DNA of 64,000 nucleotides from Ereboglobus luteus (GTDB lineage Bacteria > Verrucomicrobiota > Verrucomicrobiia > Opitutales > Opitutaceae). The notes under the pieces were generated by a model, which saw nothing but the letters and a program-made list of their open reading frames with translations, was not told the origin of the DNA and did no database searches. Below are positions 28,642 through 36,699 of the stretch, piece by piece. The stretch's first letter is position 1; every line of letters starts with the position of its first letter. Location of the stretch: positions 786,501 to 850,500 of the forward strand of contig NZ_CP023004.1 in NCBI RefSeq assembly GCF_003096195.1, in the 5' to 3' direction. Both the position numbers and the translations under genes were made by a program.

Positions 28642-29820
28642 ATGTCCTCCACCTACCAAGTCATAGCCCGCAAGTGGCGCCCGCAGACATTCGACGATGT
28701 CGTCGGGCAGGACCATGTCGTGCGAACCCTCAAAAACGCCATCGCGCGCAATCGCATCGCGCACGCCTACCTCTTTGTCGGCCCCCGCGGCACGGGCAAG
28801 ACATCCACCGCGCGCATCTTCGCCAAGGCCCTCAACTGCACCGACGGCCCGAAGGCCGACTTTGATCCCAACGATCCCGCGTGCAAATCCATCGCCGACG
28901 GCTCGCACCTCGACGTCATTGAAATCGACGGCGCCTCAAACAACGGCGTGGACCAGGTCCGCGATCTTCGCGAAACCGTGCAATACGCGCCCGCGCAGGG
29001 AAAATTCAAAATCTACATCATCGACGAGGTGCACATGCTCTCGACCGCCGCGTTCAACGCGCTGCTCAAAACCCTCGAGGAGCCGCCGCCGCACGTCAAA
29101 TTTGTCTTTGCCACCACCGACCCGCAAAAAGTTCTCCCCACCATCGTCTCCCGCTGCCAGCGCTTCGACCTGAAGCCCATCCCGAACGACCTCATCATCC
29201 AGCGTCTCAAACAAATCGGCGACGAGGAAAAAATTAAAGCCTCCGACGCCGCCTACGAGTGCATCGCCCGCATGGCCGACGGCGGCATGCGCGACGCGCA
29301 ATCCATCTTTGACCAGATGATTTCCTTTTGCGGCAACGACATCGAGGAATCGGATGTGCTCGACGTTTACGGCCTCGTCTCGGGCGAAAAAATCGCCGCG
29401 CTTGCCGCCGCGCTCGCCGCCGGCGACCACCAAAAACTCATCGCCATCATCGACGAGTGCGACCATCAGGGCCGCGACCTCGTGCGCCTCCTCAGCGACC
29501 TGCAAGCCGTCGTCCGCAACGCCCTCATCGACGCCATCGCCAAAGGCGGTTACAGCGAGCAACTCGGCGGCGTCAAAATGACCACCGAGCAAATCACCCG
29601 CCTCCTCGACGGACTCCGCGAGGGCGAGGGCGCGGTCAAGCTCGGCCTCGCTGAAAAAATCAATTTCGAAGTCACCCTCCTCAAGGCGATCGAGGCGAGC
29701 CGCGCGCGCGCAATCGATTCGCTCATCAAGGAACTCACCGAGCTCGCGGGGAAAAGCCCCGCCCCGGAAACGCCCGCCTCAAGCGCGGCCGATTCCAACA
29801 GCGAAAAAAAAAAGACCTGA
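28642..29820 (+). CDS. dnaX: DNA polymerase III gamma/tau subunit, short (zero-frame) product
   Basis: The clamp-loader ATPase reads for 392 residues. The Walker A motif [16 protein letters not shown] lies near residue 47, Walker B DEVHMLS near residue 127, and the sensor SRCQRF follows, then domains II and III. The usual four-cysteine zinc knuckle after Walker A looks reduced: only ALNC and PACKS keep a Cys. The frame ends NSEKKKT-stop at an A10-G run (29804-29814). Coding sequence continues at once in the -1 frame to 30323, giving a 560-residue tau-like form if ribosomes slip back or if the transcript gains one A (a net +1 insertion also restores the frame). The zero-frame stop is 3 bases after the run. 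A one-base sequencing loss in the A run is the other explanation. Confidence 0.92.
   Translation: MSSTYQVIARKWRPQTFDDVVGQDHVVRTLKNAIARNRIAHAYLFVGPRGTGKTSTARIFAKALNCTDGPKADFDPNDPACKSIADGSHLDVIEIDGASNNGVDQVRDLRETVQYAPAQGKFKIYIIDEVHMLSTAAFNALLKTLEEPPPHVKFVFATTDPQKVLPTIVSRCQRFDLKPIPNDLIIQRLKQIGDEEKIKASDAAYECIARMADGGMRDAQSIFDQMISFCGNDIEESDVLDVYGLVSGEKIAALAAALAAGDHQKLIAIIDECDHQGRDLVRLLSDLQAVVRNALIDAIAKGGYSEQLGGVKMTTEQITRLLDGLREGEGAVKLGLAEKINFEVTLLKAIEASRARAIDSLIKELTELAGKSPAPETPASSAADSNSEKKKT
29804..29820 (+). promoter_or_regulatory. A10-G slippery run and stop in dnaX
   Basis: Ten As followed by G contain the heptamer A-AAA-AAG in the right phase for -1 slippage; this is the same heptamer that E. 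coli dnaX uses. The zero frame stops at TGA 29818-29820. A bulged stem (GAG-T-CGCG at 29832-29839 with CGCGCTC at 29849-29855) lies 17 bases downstream, further than usual for a stimulator. No Shine-Dalgarno-like stimulator is evident upstream. A 10-A run could also cause transcript slippage, as in Thermus dnaX. Confidence 0.6.
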
Positions 29821-30323
29821 TTGAGACGCTTGAGTCGCGCCTCGCCGTCGCGCTCGCGGATTACAACGAAAAGGCGCGCCGCGACCGCGAAAAAAGCGCC
29901 GCCATGCCCTTCATCGCCGGCAACCTCGGGGGCGGCACCCTTGCAAACAAAGTCGCAAACCAAATCGAGGAAACCCGCGCCGCGTCCGAACTCGCCGACG
30001 CCGAGGACGCCGCGCCGCCCTACGCGCAGGAAAACACCGGCGATTATGCGACCGCGACCGACGCCGGCAATTATGACGACGACGCCCCGCCGTGGCTCGA
30101 CACCGCGGCCGAGCAAGCCTACCTCGCCGATCAAGCAGCCGCCGCATCCGCGATGTCCTCCGCAAACTCCGGCGAAGACCCTGATGAGCAGGACGCATCC
30201 GGACTTCCCTCGCTCGACAGCCTCAAGGCGCGCATTCCCGCCGAAACACTCGAGGTGCTCGAAACATTCTTCCGCGCCAAGTTCACAACCGTGCGCAAAA
30301 TCCCCAAGAAGCTGATCAAGTGA
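29814..30323 (+). CDS. Tau-like C-terminal extension of dnaX in the -1 frame
   Basis: From GAC at 29814 the -1 frame encodes 169 residues without a stop: [20 protein letters not shown], a basic helical stretch ([11 protein letters not shown]), an acidic Ala-rich linker with [19 protein letters not shown], and the ordered end [21 protein letters not shown]. Codon use is like the rest of dnaX from the first codon, with no break at the ATG at 29904, so this is more likely the rest of DnaX than a separate gene. In other bacteria the tau tail binds the polymerase and helicase; I cannot match this one to the E. coli tail. Its own start at ATG 29904 is the alternative. Confidence 0.65.
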   Translation, partial: DLIETLESRLAVALADYNEKARRDREKSAAMPFIAGNLGGGTLANKVANQIEETRAASELADAEDAAPPYAQENTGDYATATDAGNYDDDAPPWLDTAAEQAYLADQAAAASAMSSANSGEDPDEQDASGLPSLDSLKARIPAETLEVLETFFRAKFTTVRKIPKKLIK

Positions 30324-30330
30324 ATTGCGC

Positions 30331-30426
30331 TTGCGCCCGGGAGCGCGGGCATCCTGCCCGCAATACGCCGCGCCGGACAAAACTCCTTTAAGCCTGCGGG
30401 CAAGATGCCCGCGCCCCCGGGCGCAA
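30331..30426. repeat. Nested palindromic repeat, 32-bp arms
   Basis: The arm at 30331-30362 (TTGCGCCCGGGAGCGCGGGC then ATCCTGCCCGCA) is repeated in inverse at 30395-30426 with two mismatches and a 32-base spacer. Each arm holds its own hairpin: GCGGGCA-TCC-TGCCCGC on the left and GCGGGCA-AGA-TGCCCGC on the right. It begins 7 bases after the dnaX extension stop. The layout matches that of the uvrA element. Confidence 0.85.
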
Positions 30427-30535
30427 TGCGTTCTTCTAACTCTGCAAAATTCTGGGATGCGTCCCGGTCGCACTCGTGTTTTATTTCCGCATTGCGGCAC
30501 GGGGCGGATTTGTCAGCATTTCAAATTCTTTTCCC

Positions 30536-31189
30536 ATGAGAACCCTCGCCAAAACACTCTCCCTTGTTGCCGCGCTGTGCGTGTTTGCAGCCACCGCAGC
30601 CACGCTCTCCGCGCAGGACATCGCCCTTCCCTCCCCGCAAAAAACCGGCGGCATGCCGCTCATGGACGCGCTCGCGAAGCGCTCCACTTCGCGCAGCTTC
30701 GATTCCAAGCGCGAGCTTTCGCAGCAACAACTTTCCAACCTCCTCTGGGCCGCGTGGGGCGTCAACCGCGGTGACGGCAGGCGCACCGCGCCCTCGGCAA
30801 ACAACAAGCAGGAAATCGACATCTACGTGCTCCTCAAGCAGGGCGCGTATCGCTACGACGCCAAGGCCCACTCGCTCGTCGCCGTCGCCGCCGGCAAGGA
30901 CGTTCGCGAGCTCGGCGGCTCGCAAGCCTTTGTAAAGGACGCGCCCGTCACGCTCGTGCTCGTCGCCGACCTCTCGAAACTTTCGCAAAAAACCGAGGCC
31001 GCGAAACGCGAAGTCGCCGCGGCCAACGCCGGATTCATTTCCCAAAACATCTGCCTCCACTGCGCCTCCGAGGGACTTGCCACCGGGGCGCGCATGTCGA
31101 TCGACCGCGAAAAACTCGCCCCCGCGATTTCCCTCAAAAAAACGCAATGGGCCGTCATCGCCAACTCTGTCGGCTACGCGAAAAAATAA
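30536..31189 (+). CDS. Exported nitroreductase-family (SagB-like) protein
   Basis: The 217-residue protein has a signal peptide (MRTLAKTLSLVAALCVFAAT, cut near LSAQD) and a nitroreductase fold: KRSTSRSFDSKRELSQQQLS, NLLWAAWGVNRGDGRRTAPS with the Arg/Ser flavin contacts, a central sheet (EIDIYVLLKQGAYRY), and ISQNICLHCASEGLATGAR. It should bind FMN. Its substrate is unknown; SagB-type members oxidise or reduce a range of small and peptide substrates. Export of an FMN enzyme of this family is unusual but is seen in Bacteroidetes-like genomes. It lies 31 bases before tryptophanase. Confidence 0.75.
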   Translation: MRTLAKTLSLVAALCVFAATAATLSAQDIALPSPQKTGGMPLMDALAKRSTSRSFDSKRELSQQQLSNLLWAAWGVNRGDGRRTAPSANNKQEIDIYVLLKQGAYRYDAKAHSLVAVAAGKDVRELGGSQAFVKDAPVTLVLVADLSKLSQKTEAAKREVAAANAGFISQNICLHCASEGLATGARMSIDREKLAPAISLKKTQWAVIANSVGYAKK

Positions 31190-31220
31190 ATCTCAACAAA
31201 ACAATCCACCCATCATTTCC

Positions 31221-32741
31221 ATGAAAAAAAACTCCGCAAAATCCGCATCCAAAACCCAATCCGCCGCGCCCGCGACGAATGACTCAAACGCCTCGCCAAA
31301 GGTAAAGTTCTTCAGCGGCGAGCACATTCCGCTCGAGCTGCACAAGGTGCGCGTCGTGCAAAAGCTCCACCTCGTGCCCGTCGAGCGCCGCCTCGCCGCC
31401 ATGCAGGAGGCCGGCTTCAACACCTTCCAGCTTCAAACCAAGGACGTCTTCCTCGACATGCTCACCGACTCCGGTGTGAACGCCATGAGCGACAACCAGA
31501 TCGCCGCCATGATGCAGGCCGACGACGCCTACGCCGGCTCGCAAAGCTTCGCCCGCCTCCAGTCCGCCGTCGAGGAGGTGTTCGGCAAAAAATACCTTCT
31601 TCCCGCGCACCAGGGCCGCGCCTGCGAAAACATCCTCGCGCAACATTTCGTGAAACCCAACAGCGTCATCCCGATGAACTACCACTTCACGACGACGCTC
31701 GCGCACATCACGCGCAACGGCGGGCGCATCGTGGAAATCCTCAGCGACGACGCGCTCAAAATCAAAAGCACAAACCCGTTCAAGGGAAACATCGACATCG
31801 CCAAGCTCGAGGCGTCCATCGCCACGCACGGCGCGGGCAACATCCCCTTCATCCGCATGGAGGCCTCGACCAATCTCATCGGCGGCCAGCCCTTCTCAAT
31901 CGCCAACATGCGCGCCGTGCGCGCCATCGCGAAGAAGCACGGCATCCTGCTCGTGCTCGACGCGAGCCTCATCGGTGAGAACGCCTATTTCGTCAAGCAG
32001 CGCGAGGCGGAGTTCAAGAACGCCAGCGTCGCAAAAATCCTCCTCACAATGTGCGACCTCGCCGACATCGTTTATTTCTCGGCGCGCAAAGTCAGCTCGT
32101 CGCGCGGCGGCGGCATCTGCTCGAACAACAAGGAAATCATCGACCAGATGAAAAACCTCGTCGTGCTCTTCGAGGGCTTCCTCACCTACGGCGGCATCTC
32201 GGTGCGCGAAATCGAGTCGATGGCGGTCGGCCTGCGCGAGACGACCGACGAGACGGTCATGTCGCAAAGCCCGCTCTTCATCGAGTATCTCGTGGGCCGC
32301 CTTGAGAAGCTCGGCATCCCCGTGGTCACGCCCGCCGGCGGCCTCGGCTGCCACGTCGACGCGATGGGTTTCGTGCCGCACATCCCGCAAAAGGATTATC
32401 CCGCCGGCGCGCTCGCCACCGCGTTCTACATCGCCTCCGGCGTGCGCGGCATGGAGCGCGGCACGATGTCCAGCGTGCGCGATGTGCACGGCCACGACAT
32501 CCTCGCCGACGCCGAGCTGCTGCGCCTCGCTATGCCGCGCCGCGTCTTCACGCTCTCGCAAGTGAAGTATGTCGAGGACCGTCTCGCCTGGCTCTACAAG
32601 AACCGCAACCTGATCGGCGGAATCCATTTCGTTGAGGAGCCGACGGTGCTGCGTTTCTTCAACGGCCGCCTCGCCGCCAACAGCGACTGGCCGCAAAAAC
32701 TCGCCGCCAAGTTCCGCCAAGATTTCGGCGACAGCTTGTAA
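31221..32741 (+). CDS. tnaA: Tryptophanase (tryptophanase/tyrosine phenol-lyase family)
   Basis: The 506-residue PLP enzyme should split L-tryptophan to indole, pyruvate and ammonia. It matches E. coli TnaA along its length: DVFLDMLTDSGVNAMSDNQI, DDAYAGSQSF, LLPAHQGRACENIL, GGQPFSIANMRAVRAIAKKH, ENAYFVKQREAEFK, FEGFLTYGGIS and LRLAMPRRVFTLSQ. The PLP lysine region reads YFSARKVSSSRGGG where E. coli has SAKKDAMVPMGG; the Lys is kept but the loop differs. The first 30 residues are an extra Ser/Ala/Lys-rich extension. Tyrosine phenol-lyase, a sister enzyme, cannot be fully excluded. No tnaC leader or tnaB permease is seen; an exported nitroreductase lies upstream. Confidence 0.85.
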   Translation: MKKNSAKSASKTQSAAPATNDSNASPKVKFFSGEHIPLELHKVRVVQKLHLVPVERRLAAMQEAGFNTFQLQTKDVFLDMLTDSGVNAMSDNQIAAMMQADDAYAGSQSFARLQSAVEEVFGKKYLLPAHQGRACENILAQHFVKPNSVIPMNYHFTTTLAHITRNGGRIVEILSDDALKIKSTNPFKGNIDIAKLEASIATHGAGNIPFIRMEASTNLIGGQPFSIANMRAVRAIAKKHGILLVLDASLIGENAYFVKQREAEFKNASVAKILLTMCDLADIVYFSARKVSSSRGGGICSNNKEIIDQMKNLVVLFEGFLTYGGISVREIESMAVGLRETTDETVMSQSPLFIEYLVGRLEKLGIPVVTPAGGLGCHVDAMGFVPHIPQKDYPAGALATAFYIASGVRGMERGTMSSVRDVHGHDILADAELLRLAMPRRVFTLSQVKYVEDRLAWLYKNRNLIGGIHFVEEPTVLRFFNGRLAANSDWPQKLAAKFRQDFGDSL

Positions 32742-32767
32742 CACCTTTTACGAGTGAGTTTCAGGCC

Positions 32768-32849
32768 TTAGCGGATAAGGCGCGCTCGCCGGGCGCGCCG
32801 GGAACCGCGGGAATCAAACACGGCGGTTGGCGACATTCTGCCAGCCGCC
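32768..32849. repeat. String of three hairpins between convergent genes
   Basis: CCTTA-GCGGA-TAAGG (32768-32782), GGCGCGC-TCGCCGG-GCGCGCC (32781-32801) and GGCGGTTGGC-GACATTCT-GCCAGCCGCC (32822-32849, one G.T pair) fill the gap between tnaA and galM. None has a T-run. They may end transcripts from both sides or belong to a REP-like family. Confidence 0.5.
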
Positions 32850-32874
32850 CTGCCTAAAAATGCGGCAGAAACTG

Positions 32875-33930
32875 TTACTCCGCGTAAAACTTATACACGC
32901 ATTCCTGCGTGTAGATTTCTCCGGGACGCAGCACGGTGGAGGGGAAATTTTTCTGGTTCGGGCTGTCGGGGAAATGTTGCGTTTCAAAACAAAACGCGGT
33001 GCGCGCATCATACGTTTTGCCACCCTTGCCCTTGAGCGAGGCGTTCAGAAAATTGCCGCCGTAGAATTGCATGCCGGGCTCGGTCGTGCGCACTTCGAGC
33101 ACGCGGCCGCTTTTGGGCTCGGTGATTTTGGCCGCGAATTGGAGGCCGTCGCCTGATTTTTTCAGCACCCAGTTGTGGTCGTAACCGGCGCCGTTTTTGA
33201 GCTGCTCAAAGTCGGCGTCGACACGCGCGCCGATGACGGTCGGCTGGCGAAAATCCATCGGCGTGCCGGCGACCGAAGCAATCTCCCCCGTGGGAATCAA
33301 CGCACTGCTCACGGGAGTGTAGTTGTCGGCGTTGATTGTGAGGATGTGGTCGTTGACGCTGCCGTTGCCCGCGCCGTGCAAGTTGAAGAACGAGTGATGC
33401 GTGAGGTTGATGACCGTGGGTTTGTCGGTGGTGGCGCGATAGCTGATTTTGAGTTCGTCGTCGTCCGTGAGCGCGTAGGTCATCGTCACGTCGAGATTGC
33501 CGGGGAAGCCCTGGTCGCCGTCTTTCGAGAGCAGGCGAAATTCAACCGTGGCCGGATTGACCTGCCGCGCATCCCATACGATGGACTGAAACCCGCCCGG
33601 CCCGCCATGGAGGGCGTTGGGGGCGTTGTTGATCGGGATGGTGTATTCGACGCCGTCGAGTGTGAATTTACCGTTGGCAATGCGGTTGCCGAAACGGCCG
33701 ATGGCCGCGCCGAAATACGGCTCCTTCGAGTCGATGTAATCCTGCACGCTTTCGTAGCCGAGGACGATGTCCTCCATGTTGCCGCCGCGATCGGGCACGA
33801 GCCACGACACAATGCGCGCACCGTAATTCATGGCGCATATTTCGACGCCCTTATTGTTGCGCATGACAAACAGGTCCGCCTGTTTGCCGCCGATTTGTTT
33901 TTGAAAGTTGGAGCGTTGCAATGCCGGCAT
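32875..33930 (-). CDS. galM: Aldose 1-epimerase (galactose mutarotase)
   Basis: The 351-residue enzyme interconverts the alpha and beta anomers of galactose and glucose. It shows YGARIVSWLVPDRGG, AAIGRFGNRIANGKF, NNAPNALHGG with a substrate His, the catalytic-His region INLTHHSFFNLHG, DHNWVL and the catalytic Glu region AFCFETQHFPDSPNQ. There is no signal peptide. It stands between convergent tnaA and a small gap with no gene; no gal operon is near. Confidence 0.94.
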   Translation of the reverse strand: MPALQRSNFQKQIGGKQADLFVMRNNKGVEICAMNYGARIVSWLVPDRGGNMEDIVLGYESVQDYIDSKEPYFGAAIGRFGNRIANGKFTLDGVEYTIPINNAPNALHGGPGGFQSIVWDARQVNPATVEFRLLSKDGDQGFPGNLDVTMTYALTDDDELKISYRATTDKPTVINLTHHSFFNLHGAGNGSVNDHILTINADNYTPVSSALIPTGEIASVAGTPMDFRQPTVIGARVDADFEQLKNGAGYDHNWVLKKSGDGLQFAAKITEPKSGRVLEVRTTEPGMQFYGGNFLNASLKGKGGKTYDARTAFCFETQHFPDSPNQKNFPSTVLRPGEIYTQECVYKFYAE

Positions 33931-34109
33931 GGGAATGAGGGATTAAAGGAAGTGAATGGGCGGCTGGCAGTTGCGCCGGCCGTAAAGAATTATCAGCGGC
34001 ATGATCGCGTTTTTCATGGTGTCACGGCAATAGCGTTTATGCGTTCACGCGGTTCTGCCGTTTCGGGAAAAACTGTGCGCCCGCTCCGACCGCTGGCTTT
34101 CCGATCCGC

Positions 34110-35141
34110 TCAGTTTTTCAACCCCTCGGCCTTTTTCACTTTGCGGCGGGCGAGTTCGCGCATGTCGACGGCGACGTCGTCTTTTTCGAAAATCTCGTGG
34201 CCGAGGATGTGCTCCATGATGTCCTCCATCGTCACGACGCCGGCGGTGGAGCCGAACTCATCAACGACGACGAGAAGTTGCTGGTGGACTTTGAGGATGG
34301 TTTGGAGGGCGCTGGAGGCGGTGACGGTTTCGGGGACAAAGTGCGCCTCCTGCATGAGGCGTCCGACGAGTTCGCTGTCCTGGTCGGCGGCCTTGGCCTT
34401 GAGGAGGTCGCGGCGGCGGATGATGCCGACGATGTCGTCGATGTTTTTGTCGTAGACGGGCATGCGGCCGAAAGGGATGTTGGAGCGGGTCTTGAAGACT
34501 TCGCCAACGGTGGCGTCGCGGGGAAGCATGGCGACGACGGTGCGCGGAGTCATGATTTCGCCGACGCGCACTTCGTCGAGCGAAAGGGTGTTGGCGATGA
34601 TGTCGGACTCGTGATGGGTGATCGCGCCCTGTTGCGCGCCACGCTCGGCGAGGAGGATGATCTCGTCGTCCGACGTTCTGCTGGGCGCGGGTTTTTTGAT
34701 AAAGAGCCGGAGGACAAGGTTGCAGAAATAGGTGACGGGGCGCAGCACGCGGCAGAGCGTGAGCAGCGGATAAACCATGACCGGCTGGAGTTTTACGCGA
34801 TGAATAACGCCGATGTTTTTGGGAATGACCTCGGAAAAGATGAGGATGCAGATGGTGAGGAGGACGGAGACGACGCCGACGACGGTGCTGTTGAAGAGGT
34901 GCGCGGCGAGACCGCCCACGATGACGGAACCGAGGGTGTTGGCGATGGTGTTGAGGGAGAGGATTGCGGAGATGGTTTCGTCGGAGTTTTTGAGTTTCTC
35001 AAGGGTTTCGCCGTGGCGGGGGCTTTTGGCTTTGAGCGCCTCGATTTCGATGACGTTGGTGCTGAGAATCATCGCTTCAAGCATGGAGCAAAAAAAGGAG
35101 ATGCCTATGGTGAGAACGATGGCGGTTATAAACCAGATCAT
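34110..35141 (-). CDS. CNNM/CBS-domain membrane protein (CorC/HlyC type)
   Basis: The 343-residue protein has three to four membrane helices in a CNNM domain (MIWFITAIVLTIGISFFCSM, LNTIANTLGSVIVGG, VLLTICILIFSEVIPKNIG), followed by a CBS pair (IMTPRTVVAMLPRDATVGEV, VVVDEFGSTAGVVTMEDIME). Related proteins take part in magnesium or cobalt efflux and resistance. The C-terminal CorC_HlyC domain found in many members is missing; the protein ends soon after the second CBS domain. I start at ATG 35141, where the first helix begins; the frame is open further but the added residues are not membrane-like. Confidence 0.88.
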   Translation of the reverse strand: MIWFITAIVLTIGISFFCSMLEAMILSTNVIEIEALKAKSPRHGETLEKLKNSDETISAILSLNTIANTLGSVIVGGLAAHLFNSTVVGVVSVLLTICILIFSEVIPKNIGVIHRVKLQPVMVYPLLTLCRVLRPVTYFCNLVLRLFIKKPAPSRTSDDEIILLAERGAQQGAITHHESDIIANTLSLDEVRVGEIMTPRTVVAMLPRDATVGEVFKTRSNIPFGRMPVYDKNIDDIVGIIRRRDLLKAKAADQDSELVGRLMQEAHFVPETVTASSALQTILKVHQQLLVVVDEFGSTAGVVTMEDIMEHILGHEIFEKDDVAVDMRELARRKVKKAEGLKN

Positions 35142-35299
35142 GCGGGCAACTGAAACAACCTTGGTGTGCCGCGCCAAGATCGTTTCGGCGCGCCGCGGGT
35201 TTATGTTGGGGGACCGTGCGTGAAAATTTGAAAAATCGCGGCGAACGGCCGGCTTGTTTGACTTGTTTGATAGAGTGGCATTTCCTTCCTTTTGAAGCA

Positions 35300-36604
35300 A
35301 TGAATCCCGCAATTAACGATGTTTCCAATGTGATCGAGGCAGCCCCTCTTTTCGCCAACGCGCCAGCGGCGTTGGGCGGAACGGGAAGCGAAGAGCCCGG
35401 CGAGTTTTTGCCCGCCGCGCTGGAGACCGAAATCCGCAGGATTTACGAACGCAGCCCGCTTTACGGGAGGCGGTTCGCGCTGGGCGGGGACCCGTTGTCG
35501 TGGGAGTGGTATCGGGACGTGCCGGCGCTTTCCAAGCAGGAGATCGTGCGGCACGGGCACGAGGCGTTTTTCGAGGACTACCGTGTGATTGAGCGGGGGT
35601 TGCAGGAGAAAAAATTTGAATACGAATCGACCTCCGGCACGACCGCCGGGCCGATGACCGTCATCATGGAGGACGGTTGGTGGAACGAGCAGACGCGGCG
35701 CGCGTATCGGGCGCATCCGCTGCTCGCGCCGTTCGCCGACACGCCGCATCGCAAGTGCGTGCTGGCGCCGGTTGGATGCTCGTCGAATCTGTGCCCGTAT
35801 GAGGATCATCCGTTTCCGAACCGGTATTTCGACGGCACGGTTTACCTGAATCTTTCGAGCGATCCGTTTGTGTTTCCCGAGGCGGAATGGGACCGGATCG
35901 TCACGGAGTTGCAGGCGGTGAAACCCGACATCATCGAGGGAGAGCCGATTTATTTGTCGCTGCTGGCGCGCGCGGTGAAAAAACGCCAGGTGTCGGTGCC
36001 GAGCGTGAAAGTGGTCATCCTCACCTACGGCAAGGCGAGCCTGCAGCACAGTCGCCGCGTCGCGGAGGCGTTTCCCGCGCCGCAGGTCGATCTCTACGGC
36101 TCGACTGAGGCGGGTTATATTTTTGTCGGCACGGCGTTCAAGGACGACTCGCGCGTGATCGATGAAAACGCATTCGTGGAGCTGGCGCCGTATCGCGGCA
36201 CGCCGGATGTTTTCCAGATTTACGTGACGACGCGCGGGCGCGAGGCGATGCCGCTGTTGCGCTACCACACGGGCGACATCGTGCGGCGTTGCGCGCAAGG
36301 CTACCGGCTGCTGGGGCGCGAGGGCGGGCTGTATTTCCGCGAAAGCGACGGCGCGATCATTTCGCCGACGGAAATCGACGCGGCCATACCGGCGGATTTC
36401 GAGTGCTGGCACTACAGCCTCGTGCAAACGGGCGACGCGCGCTGGGATTTCCACTACGTGGCGGACGGCCACGCGCCGAAAGACCTCGACACGGCGCTCG
36501 CGGCGGCGCTGGGCGGCGGTGCTCGAGTGAATTTGTTCCGCCGCCGCACGATAACACCCGCCGCAAGCGGGAAATTCGCCCTGCTGAAACCCCTGGCGAG
36601 GTAG
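35300..36604 (+). CDS. PaaK-like adenylate-forming ligase
   Basis: This 434-residue member of the phenylacetate-CoA ligase/CapK group should activate a carboxylic acid with ATP. It shows the P-loop-like YESTSGTTAGPM, VDLYGSTEAGYIFVGTAF (adenine site), and LLRYHTGDIVRR with the ribose Asp. The C-terminal lid domain is short. The substrate is not evident and there is no phenylacetate operon. I chose ATG 35300 (MNPAINDV); GTG 35216 would add 28 residues but overlaps the divergent gene's promoter region. It is divergent from the CNNM gene and lies 95 bases upstream of ptsI. Confidence 0.75.
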   Translation: MNPAINDVSNVIEAAPLFANAPAALGGTGSEEPGEFLPAALETEIRRIYERSPLYGRRFALGGDPLSWEWYRDVPALSKQEIVRHGHEAFFEDYRVIERGLQEKKFEYESTSGTTAGPMTVIMEDGWWNEQTRRAYRAHPLLAPFADTPHRKCVLAPVGCSSNLCPYEDHPFPNRYFDGTVYLNLSSDPFVFPEAEWDRIVTELQAVKPDIIEGEPIYLSLLARAVKKRQVSVPSVKVVILTYGKASLQHSRRVAEAFPAPQVDLYGSTEAGYIFVGTAFKDDSRVIDENAFVELAPYRGTPDVFQIYVTTRGREAMPLLRYHTGDIVRRCAQGYRLLGREGGLYFRESDGAIISPTEIDAAIPADFECWHYSLVQTGDARWDFHYVADGHAPKDLDTALAAALGGGARVNLFRRRTITPAASGKFALLKPLAR

Positions 36605-36699
36605 GAAAATTTCCAAAACGCAAGATTGACCGCAGTGGGCGGGTGGTCGTTATTCTCGCGCGTCCCGGCTTTTATTTGCAACGACACGACAACACACAC

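Noticed and set aside
29904-30323. A separate gene starting at ATG 29904 after dnaX
   Set aside because: The same frame is open and coding-like right from the A10 run at 29814, so a dnaX extension explains it better; kept only as an alternative.
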